A stretch of 64,000 nucleotides of DNA from Pseudorasbora parva (taxonomy: Eukaryota > Chordata > Actinopteri > Cypriniformes > Gobionidae): the NCBI RefSeq assembly GCF_024679245.1, contig NC_090177.1, positions 51,677,478 to 51,741,477 of the forward strand, given 5' to 3'. Positions 55,366 through 64,000 of the stretch are shown one piece after another. The notes beneath the pieces were generated by a model, which made no database searches, was not told where the DNA came from, and saw only the letters and a list, made by a program, of their open reading frames with translations. The position numbers and the translations under genes were made by a program. Position 1 is the stretch's first letter. Each line of letters begins with the position of its first letter.

Positions 55366-56458
55366 TCTACCACAGCCTGTGGCAGGCCACCTAGAACCTC
55401 CGCATCCCATACAGGGACCAGACATCGAGTCTCCAGAGGTCTAGACGTGGATGCCATAGATTACCCCATCCCTGAGTAAGCAGGTACTTCCTCAGAGGAA
55501 TGGGCCAGGGAGGGGCTGTTGCAAGGAGAGTTAGTTCTGGGAACCAGGTCCTGTTGGGCCAGTAGGGTGCAACTAGCAAGACCTGCTCATTGTCCTCCCT
55601 GATTTTGCACAGTGTTTGTGCGAGAAGTCTCACTGGGGGAAATGCATACTTGCATAGGACCCACAGCCAGCTGTGTGCCAGTGCATCCGTGCCCAGGGTG
55701 CCCCTGGTCAGGGAATAATACAATTGGCAATGGGTTCGAGTCCGTAGTGGCGAACCGTTCTACCTGTGCGGCTCCGGAAAAAAAAGTCCCATATCACACT
55801 GCATGAAAAGTGAGATTTTCGTCCCCGTAAACGGCCGGAAATCTCCCTGATTTTCGACAATTAACGTCAGTTTACAGCCTGTGAACGTCGCGTTCGTCTG
55901 TGCCACATATTGACGGAAACGAACCATGACGTATGTGGAGCTTGCGGAGGCATGCTGGCGCCGGCGCTAATGGCTCTAATTAGCATATGAATAGCAGCTC
56001 TGGGCGGCGCCTTGCCGGAATGGCTTGAATTTCCTCACTCAGTATTGGTTGAAACTACTACATTGAAACAAGAAATATCACTCGTGATTGGTTGGCAGAT
56101 CTGTTACTATTGGTCAACCTGGGTAATAAATTAATAAATTTAAACCCCCAAATTATAATAATTTTACACACATATATATATATAAAATTATGATTTGCAT
56201 ATTATTTTTTAATTGTATATATTCATATGATATGCTATTATGTTTTATATTCATGTCATTGTTATCCTATGGACTACGCTATTATAACCATCAAGGACAT
56301 TCATTTATTGAGGAAAGGAAAATATGCCAGGGACGTGCAGTATATTCAAAGAAAGAGCTTTATTAGAACAAACACAAACACACAACCAAATGCAAAACGT
56401 TTGAGATCTGCCCACACAACAATAGGAAGCTCACGAGAAGCCCAAAATCCTACAGCAC

Positions 56459-57369
56459 CATGAAGTCTCTGTTTTCCGCTTCAGAGCTGTAGGTAACTAG
56501 CACCATTCTGTCTGTTTTCAGTCGTCTGTCGTGCGTTGCCCTGTTCTTTGGAATCGCCTCTAATCTCGACTGCAGCGTGGCACAGAGCTCGGCGAGCTCC
56601 TGGCTGGTCAAACAGTCCATCCAGACACCGCGCGAACGATGCCGTCTTCCTTATCAGACATCAGGTCTATGGTAGCGCACTTCCAAAGGCCCACCTCATC
56701 CTCAGCTAACACACTCTTTCTTGCTTGTAGCAGCTGTAAAAACAACCAATAAAGACAATCAGTATTGCGCGATGTACTGCGTAAAATGCACCTGAAAAAT
56801 AGTCACACTGACCAAAAACGGATCTAATCTAATAAATCTTACCCTCTTTCTTCTCAATCGACTCCGAGCTGAACTCTTCACAGCTTCTGCTTGCGATGCA
56901 AGAACTGGATGTTTGTACCTGAAGCTCCTGCGTACGGTCTCTGTCTTACATGCAGCTGGAAAACAATTAAATGAGTGTTATGACGAAGTTGTGAAGACGG
57001 CGTACTGCTTCCTGTAAAATGACCAGAAAAAGAAAACACTTTTATAAAGCAACTTACATTTGTTCTTTTACAAGGCTAATTTCAGCTTGTGCTACTTAAA
57101 AAGCTTTGCTTTAGGTTACTTTAGCTTAGATAACAGTCTTACCGCAATCTTAGGACTGGTCTTCTCTTAGGCACTCGTCTTCTCTTCTTAAAGTTAGTAT
57201 CTTCCACACAGTTTTTCGACTCCAAAGCAAGCAACCTATCATCTATGGACAGCAACCTGGAGATTACTAAAGTGAACTGCTCGTTAAAATCGGCAGCAAA
57301 CTGAGCAAGCTGACGAGATAGCCCAATGATTGCATTCAGCTGTTTATTCCCGCCGGTGTTACGGATCAA
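56459..57369 (-). pseudogene. Multi-exon accessory gene remnant of the EnSpm-like element
   Basis: Exon 1 (57369-57140): MIRNTGGNKQLNAIIGLSRQ, then LAQFAADFNEQFTLVISRLL and a basic tail, coiled-coil-like; donor GCG|GTAAGA. Exon 2 (about 56930-56863): SFRYKHPVLASQAEAVKSSA, then RSRLRRKR; donor AGG|GTAAGA. Exon 3 (about 56744-56459): LLQARKSVLAEDEVGLWKCA, TIDLMSDKEDGIV, then after a shift near 56625 SQELAELCATLQSRLEAIPK and MVLVTYSSEAENRDFMVL. A phase-consistent splice path exists between the exons. It resembles proteins often annotated as C14orf93-like in fish, by memory. The function is unknown. Confidence 0.5.
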
Positions 57370-57769
57370 CTGGGGATCATGTTATCTGGGGACGGGCGCG
57401 TGCACGCAGCTAGTTTTACCTGGATTTACAGCAGATGTTAGACGAGGACAGATTCGTCACAGCGGATTTTCCACTGAACAGATTTAAAACGCTTTCCACA
57501 TTATTGGTAAATGTTTGCATAATATCAGGCTCTGTGTTTTCCTCTGTCGCTGCTTTGCTGTATGTTTCAAACGCAGTTTAAGGGAATTTTTAATGTGGTT
57601 TCATTTCACAACACAGACCACGCCCACATTTTGTTACATTCTTTCCGATGAAAGTCGTATCCAATGACAATTACATTCAATAAATTACATTGTGTCGTAT
57701 TAGTATCGGAATTTTTATTTTATTTTTAATAACTATTGTTTTTGTAATTTGCTTAGGGTATTTTTTAAA

Positions 57770-57841
57770 TTATATATTATATATTATATAATATATATTA
57801 TATATTTAAAAAAAAAAAAATATATATATATATATATATAC

Positions 57842-57916
<75 letters not shown>
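57770..57916 (+). repeat. (TA)n microsatellite
   Basis: A long AT/TA run with an A-rich interruption at about 57809-57820. A mixed (TA)(CA)(TA) array lies at 58267-58356. Confidence 0.95.
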
Positions 57917-57918
<2 letters not shown>

Positions 57919-58284
57919 TAACAAAAATAACTCATAGCCTGTCATATTACCTTTCTCATATTAGCCTATTATATTCTATTATAATCTATTATATTGCCCA
58001 CCCCTTGCCCACCTGCACATCCCAGCTAATATACAAGATTTGGGGGGTCATTCTGCATTTGAAAGTTTGAAAGGGTTTTAAATCTTCTAAATAAAGTAAA
58101 ATGATTCAAAATCAAGTAATTTATATATGCCAAAGTCAACTTTAAACATATACAATGTAATTTCCAAACAGCAAAATTGTGGCCAGTGAAAATGCTGAGT
58201 GACTAGTAACTTTGGAAAACCACCAGCCACGGTGGCCGGTGAGCAAAAAAGTTAATGTCAACCCCTGTATATATATATATATAT

Positions 58285-58356
<72 letters not shown>

Positions 58357-60499
58357 GTAGTGCCGTTAAAATTAATTTGCGTTAACACGTTAATTTTGAC
58401 AGGCAATGATATATGATATATAAAGTTTGCTGATGTATGACGCCGCTTATTAGCAGGAGACCGCAATGATTGGTAAAAGTTGCGGTGATTGGTCAAAATT
58501 GCGAGTCGCACTGAATTCACGGGGACTGATTGCAAATGACACACAGTAAATAATCTAGAATACTTTCATCAAATATATAAATTCAAGCTTAAGTTTAAGA
58601 TTTTACAATTAGGCTATACTGAGCCTGATCTATCTAAGAGATTTTCTTAGAAGGAAGTTAATACCTTTTAGAAAAATGTCACATGGGTTAAAACTCCTGC
58701 TACCCTGATTTGCATTTGTATAGCTCACAGCATGTTCATTTACATGTTAAAGCCTCCCCTGGAGTTAAGGGAAGGGGGGTCTTGGGGGGGACAACTGCCA
58801 AGCAAGGCCCACGTCAATTTCTGACAATTCACGGCAGTTTTCGGTGTCGCCTGCAAACTGCCGTGTACAGTCGTAAACCTGATCTTCCACGACAATCTAC
58901 AGTGCCGCTTACTGACGAAAATCCCACTTTTCATGCAGTGTCAGCTGGACCGCCTGGGGATGGAGTCGCCACTCTCCCAGAAGTGGTGGCTGACGAGAGA
59001 GCTCATAGGCTGTCTGGTTCAGCACACCAGGGATGAGGAACAGAGACCCGGTACTTATCGCTCTGCCATGTCCATCTTGGTACCCGGCCATGAAGCCAGC
59101 GCTGGAGCGGTCCCATATGAAGCAATCTGAGCAGTGTCACTGCGGCTGCAGATGTCATATGCCCCAGGAGCCTCTGAAAAAGTTTCAGTGGGACCGCCGG
59201 ACTGCCTTTGAACGTATTCAAGAAGTTCAACACTGACCGGACTTGCTACTTGGTGAGGCGCGCATCTGACCAACCGAGTCCAGCTCCATGCCGAGATAAG
59301 AGATCCTCTATGTGGGACAGAGAGTTCTTTTCTCTTGGGTGACCCGAAGACCCAATAGGCTGAGGTGACGACCAGGTCCCTGTGTTCGCACCAGGTCCCT
59401 GTGTTCGCACAACTGCTCCCAAGACTGGGCCAGGATCAGCCTGTTCTCTGAGTGGAACAATGGCTGCCTCTAGAACTTTCGTGAAGATGCAAGGTGACAG
59501 ACAACCCGAAGGGTAAGACTTTGTACTGATATACCCTCCCATCGAACGCAAAGCGTAGGAACGGTCTGTGTTGAGGAAGGATAGAGACATAAAAGTACAC
59601 ATCCTTCAGGTCGATCGCTGTGAACCAATCCCGGGGACGGATGCATTCGAAAATGTGTTTCTGCGTTAGCATTCTGAACGGAAGCTTGTGCAGGGCCCGA
59701 TTCAGAACACACAGGTCCAGGACTGGCCATAACCCACCCACTTTCTTGGGTACAATGAAGTAGGGGCTGTAGAACCCCGCCTTCATATCGGCTGGAGGAA
59801 CTGGCTCGATCACGTCCTTCGCCAGTAGAACGTTGATCTCTGATCTCAAGACATGGGCATCGCTGCTCTGTACTGAGGTGAACAGGACACACCTAAACTT
59901 GGGAGGCCAGCAAGCGAACTGAATTGCATAGCCAAGTCTGATGGTTGGGATGAGCCAGCGAGACGGTCTGGGGAGCTCTAGCGAGGCTCCCAGAGACTGT
60001 GCAAGCGGGACCAATGGCACCACAGACGTACCCGGGGTGGGGTAGCGAGGGGGAACACTCAGCCCTGACCCGGACGACCCAGAGTGTTGCCTGAGTGTTC
60101 CTGGGTGGGGCAGAGTTTGGAAGAGAAGTCCTGGAGGTGTCCTCGAGCCACACACTGCCGCCCCCTGGCAATAAGAGGGGAGGAAAGGAGTGACAAGGCC
60201 CGGGGGCAGAGGAAACTGCTCTTTTATTGACAATTTGGGTACCACTGAACTCTGAATAGCCAGTGGCAGTGTTTTGTGTGTGTGACCGGTGGTCCGGTGT
60301 GTGTGTGTGTTTTGTGTGTGTGTGTGGCCCCCCCAGGCCTCCTCTGGGGGGGTGCAGACACCATCTCCCTCCAAGCAGATCCTTCTGTCCCTGGGCTGCC
60401 CATCTCAGGGCCGCTTGCTCCTGCATTTGCCAGCCGCCTTTGCAGGGCCCTGAGTGTGTTGGGCACCACCCTTGCTCCCGGAGCCCTGCTGGCTGCTGC

Positions 60500-61678
60500 T
60501 TGGCAGGGGCAGAGGCGGACGCAGGGAAGGTTGTTCTTGATCGCCTCCGTCTGCTTCTGGGCCACCGAGATCTGCTGGGCGAAGTTCTCGGTTGCATCAC
60601 CGAAGAGGCCGGCCTGACAGACAGGGGCGTTGAGGAACATTGTTGGACTCACGCATGTCTGCCAGGTTCAGCCACAGGTGGCGTTTCTGGACCACCAAGG
60701 TGGACATCGCCTGACCCAGGGAGCGTGTGGTGACTTTTGTCGCCCTGAGGGCGAGGTCCGTCGCCGTGCGCAGTTCCTCCATAACGCCCTGGTTGAAACT
60801 ACCCTTGTGCAGTTCCTTTAGCGCTTTGGCCTGGTAGACCTGCAGGTGCGCCATGGCATGCAAAGATGATGCAGCTTCCCCACAGGCTGTGTAAGCCTTG
60901 CCTGTTAGACCGGACGAGAACTTCCACGCCTGGGAGGGGAGACGTGGGTTAGCCTGCCAATCTGCAGCAGACCTGGAGGGTCTGTAGGGTGCCATCCATG
61001 ATTTTGTGAACTCCTGATGCACTTTTGGGAAGAAAGGCTCCGAGGCGGGGTGCTGAGAACCAGTGCAGGCCGTCCAACCGCAAAGGTTCGGGACATGGTG
61101 GAGGGTTCCACTCAAGCCTGACACTTGTGGCGGGCCGGGAAAGCATAGCCGTGAGCTCTGGATCAGACTCGGGCAAAGCTACCACACCCGAAGGGGGCAG
61201 CCGGGTCCTCATCTCAAGAGTCCATTAGCTCATCCCCCGATGCAGCGATCAAAATCATGTCCTCAGCCGGAGCCCCGAAAGTCACGGCCGGCCCCCCATG
61301 GGAAGGACCAGGCTCTTCTCGCGGAAGCTCCACCGGTGCGGCAGAGGGTGGAGAGGCATGAGGAGCCTGGTGACCGGTCGGGGAAGCCCTCAGGGTAACC
61401 CTCAGGTCTCCACCAAAGGCATCAGGCAAAGTAGCAGCCCTCTGCTTTGCAGCGGGAGGACCACTAGATCAGGGGATGTGCAACGGGACTCTGCCTCGTT
61501 TGAGGTATTCGAGCCTAGACCGTAATACTGCAATGGTCATGTTCCCACAGTGTGAACATGAGTCATCGATGAACGCCAAATCAGCGTGCTGAACACCCAA
61601 ACACATGAGACAGCGATCGTGACCGTCAACTGGGGACAGAAAATGATGGCATCCAGAAACACACGGTTTGAATGACAT
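60500..61678 (-). pseudogene. DIRS-C gag-like ORF, broken
   Basis: MSFKPCVSGCHHFLSPVDGH starts the same Cys/His array as DIRS-A (C6, C10, H20, C23, C26, H31, C41, C44). Stops or shifts follow near 61465, 61213 and 61000. GLTGKAYTACGEAASSLHAM, then HLWLNLADMRESN parallel DIRS-A. It preserves the PPSGVVALPESDPELTAM segment that is deleted in DIRS-A, so it helps locate the DIRS-A lesion. Probable particle protein remnant. Confidence 0.8.
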
Positions 61679-61989
61679 CTTGAAAAAGATGCAGGGTCAA
61701 ACAGTGTAGCTCTTTTAGAAGGAAAAATTCGCTCTTTTAGTTGTGCTGAAGCACTCAGGGAGTTTGCCGTGGCTCGACACAGTCCAGTAGTGCAAGCCTG
61801 TGTGAGCACTCAATATGCGGGAGACGCCCAGCGAGTCCAACAGTAACCAGGGAAATGCTCAGCGAGCCAACAATAATCTCTGGAAAACCCGCTGAAGTGT
61901 GCCTTCACACCAGCACTGGAGAACATAGCAAACCCTTCTCACACTCTTCACAGAAAACAGCACCTTCGAACAGCAACCACTCGGCTGCA

Positions 61990-62168
61990 AGGATGAAAGT
62001 GAGGATGCGCTATTTCACTTCTGTATTTATACCCGTACCGCAGGGCCAGTGGGTAAACCGTATGCCAACTTTATTGGCTCGTTTTTATACACTCGAGGCA
62101 GATTTGTCCCTGAAAATAATCCCCAATTCGTCGGTCAGTTCTGACGTACGTCGAACGTGACCCACTGA
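61990..62168 (-). repeat. 5' terminal region of DIRS-C
   Basis: It parallels the DIRS-A terminus: a TTTATACCCG block (62021-62035), TTGGCTCGTT, CTCGAGGCAGA and finally TTCGTCGGTCAGTTCTGACG. The opposite terminal repeat is not present because the 3' end is lost. Confidence 0.75.
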
Positions 62169-63633
62169 TAGGGCATGTGGACTGGAAATGTATTATTTTA
62201 ATATTATTTTATTCATAATTGGATATATAATGTGTTTGTGAAGTTTAAGTGCATGAGAGAGTTATGTATATGCTGCATGAACATACGCTGGTATCATATG
62301 GCAGACACAGGGGGAAAGAGACAATTTTGCTCATACAGGAATGTGCATACATGTAACACGTGGCATAAAGTGACATATCATCGACTGATGGAGATATTCT
62401 TTATATGGAAAGGTTATTGTGAAACACATGTGTAAGCATGAAGTATACATGCTATTTTAACCATAGGATGCAAGTTTTGCTACCTTGTAAGGAATTGCAG
62501 ATCCTTCTTTCAGAGGTATATAATGCTCACTGTTAATGCACTGCCTCAGAGAAACAGAGAAACATACAGCTGGCACGAAGACAACAAGTTTCTCTCCTAT
62601 GCCTGATACATATGACAATAAAGAGCTTTTTGACATGGTAACTGGTATCTGGTCCTGTGATTTTATCATAACGGGGACAAAGCTGTAATTACAGATCAAC
62701 AGGGAACATACTTTTACAGCAGCGAACATTTAAAAGTAGGCTATATAAGCTTAAATATATAATTTTAGTGAAACTGGTACTTTCTTGTGCCAAGAGAGAT
62801 TTTGAAACATTTCACCTGCTTGTACTTTAGCTTTTGCCACAGATATATTTTATGTCCTGTAAATGTGTTGTATTTATGATAATCCGCATATTCCCGTGTA
62901 TGGTTCATCATGTAAGTCCTCTGTGACCAATGTTGTTTGTCTGTTAATGGTTTACCATTTTCTGCTGAATAATGATCTTATTCTCTGTCACAACAGATGT
63001 TTGCAGTGCTAAGGTCACAAGGGTTGATTTAGGACAGTGGACCTCGAGGACCAGAGTTGAAGAACCCAGTACACACAGTCATGGACTATTTGCACTGAGC
63101 TTCATGACACTCTTTAACATCTGCTTTCAGAACAGTGTTGTGATGTGGCTTAAAGAAATTGAGGAACCAGAGACTTCAATGTTTCAATGAGCCTTGTGTG
63201 TAAAGTTTAACCCTCAACAAATAGTAAGCCACAAATCAGCATACAGTCGGCAAACACATAACATACACAGCCATTCAGGTGCAAGGGAAATACCCAATGG
63301 TTCAGACTTTCATAATGTAGTAATAAATGTGAGATGAAACAGTACTTAAGTGCAATGTTGATGAAGCCACATCAGCCTGCAAATAAGTCTCCTAGCAGCC
63401 TTTTCTACGTGTAAAAATGATTAAGGAAGGAAGGTTACTAAAAAATCTACTAATAATGTCACTGATTAAACCCTCTGCCTATCACTCAATAAAATAATGT
63501 CACTGCTGAGAGTTTTTGAAAGTTCTGTATTTTGTAGGTTTAATAACATTACATTCTTACTCGGCTTAGCAGAAACAAAATTAGCAGAAACAAAACTGTC
63601 AACAAGCTTCCATGGATTTGATTTTGGTTGTCA

Positions 63634-63675
<42 letters not shown>

Positions 63676-64000
63676 CTATACACACACACACACACATATA
63701 TAATATATTCCCAGACGATGGTGTATGCATGCATGCCCTCTGTACCTGTTCAAATGTTGTCTTTTGTATGAGGGAAGAGCAAACACTGACAGTGGTGCCG
63801 AGAAGTGCTCTTGATGAGGCAATCATGGCAGCCTTTTATGGTCAGTCAATGCTTGGTGAAAGAATCCACTTCAAATATAGCTGAGATTTGTGTCTCTTGC
63901 AGTGGCAGTCAAGAAGAGATTCAAGGCGTGTACAAAGAGGTTTTGGTGATGACAGTCAATTCTAGTGCAAAACATATTTTTAAAAGCTTTTTATTTAATA
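62169..64000 (+). other. Region without a recognised gene
   Basis: It holds short ORFs only. A (GT)n run lies at 63635-63668. 63030-63070 (GTGGACCTCGAGGACCAGAG) looks like the edge of a dispersed repeat. The small frame 63612-63884 runs through the GT array and ends LDEAIMAAFYGQSMLGERIH; no family is recognised. Confidence 0.4.

Larger units (their letters stand above)
55797..58940 (-). mobile_element. EnSpm/CACTA-like element inside DIRS-C
   Basis: The left CACTGCATGAAAAGTGAGAT and right ATCCCACTTTTCATGCAGTG ends are inverted (one mismatch), and TCA is duplicated on both sides (55794-55796, 58941-58943). CACT ends with a 3-bp TSD define EnSpm/CACTA. The joined flanks CCCATA|TCA|GCTGG match DIRS-A at 3887-3900, which confirms the TSD. 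It contains an accessory gene remnant, TA and CA microsatellites, and no transposase. Confidence 0.88.
55391..60374 (-). pseudogene. DIRS-C reverse transcriptase - RNase H - methylase-like ORF, broken and interrupted
   Basis: RT is open from about 60200 to 59440: FYSPYFIVPKKVGGLWPVLD, DLKDVYFYVSILPQHRPFLR, VLPFGLSVT. The D-A-Y of motif A has become D-V-Y. The YxDD motif is missing: PLREQ jumps to a LAQS-like block, followed by an 18-base direct repeat near 59380-59410. The RNase H segment is largely deleted between about 59030 and 59090. The C-terminal module resumes across the insertion (58943-58990, then 55796-55391: YYSLTRGTLGTDALAHSW, VAPYWPNRTWFPEL). Not functional. Confidence 0.85.
55366..62168 (-). 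mobile_element. DIRS-type retrotransposon (DIRS-C), truncated, same group as DIRS-A
   Basis: The 5' terminal block is at 61990-62168 (TTCGTCGGTCAGTTCTGACG and the TTTATACCCG block). Gag, RT and RNase H pieces follow on the minus strand. The copy is split by the EnSpm-like element at 55797-58940 and stops at about 55366, before the recombinase, against a LINE fragment. Confidence 0.85.

Noticed and set aside
63612..63884. Possible host exon ending LDEAIMAAFYGQSMLGERIH
   Set aside because: The frame starts through a GT microsatellite, and no family or splice structure is recognised.

Overview
The window looks like a piece of a teleost genome, most likely a cyprinid (carp, goldfish or zebrafish relative). 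It holds DIRS retrotransposons, many short hAT, Tc1, EnSpm and Kolobok-type elements, a 5S rRNA-derived SINE of the kind known from zebrafish, long CA, GA and TA microsatellites, and AT-rich spacers. I found no bacterial-style operons and no convincing host gene. Almost every stretch that can be explained is mobile DNA, much of it nested, so this is a transposon-dense accessory region. Element classes are assigned from terminal repeats, target-site duplications (TSDs) and protein motifs read directly. Family names come from general knowledge and were not searched.

Layout: 1-6308 is a plus-strand DIRS element (DIRS-A, broken gag and RT, intact tyrosine recombinase). It lies tail to tail with a minus-strand DIRS of another family (DIRS-B, 6310-11601, intact gag, broken RT and recombinase). 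12061-16249 has two hAT elements in neighbouring copies of one older repeat. 16370-17252 is a truncated LINE. 17258-21850 is a nest: a DIRS terminus relic, a Harbinger-like MITE, a Tc1 element, a TTAA-flanked MITE inside its transposase, and a 29-copy 36-bp minisatellite grown from the transposase 3' end. 23225-29640 is a full-length L1/Tx1-type LINE (minus) with a 20-bp TSD and an internal hAT carrying a BED finger exon. 31029-33965 is a long inverted-repeat element holding another hAT. 34579-44553 is a hAT containing a second hAT of the same kind, which contains a non-coding LTR element with near-identical LTRs.

Further right: 44936-46484 is a Tc1/mariner-type element with an intact 338-residue DD37E transposase. 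46511-48535 has hAT relics, including a two-exon remnant. 48594-49819 is a Kolobok-like element with a THAP exon. 50850-52690 is a DIRS fragment interrupted by a SINE3. 53455-55365 holds LINE RT pieces and a lone Tc1 terminal repeat. 55366-62168 is a third large DIRS copy (minus), split by an EnSpm/CACTA-like element (55797-58940) with a small multi-exon accessory gene. 62169-64000 holds only a microsatellite and short unrecognised ORFs. The genes form no host pathway: each DIRS copy would supply gag, RT-RNase H-methylase and recombinase for its own spread, and the short DNA elements would depend on transposases made elsewhere.
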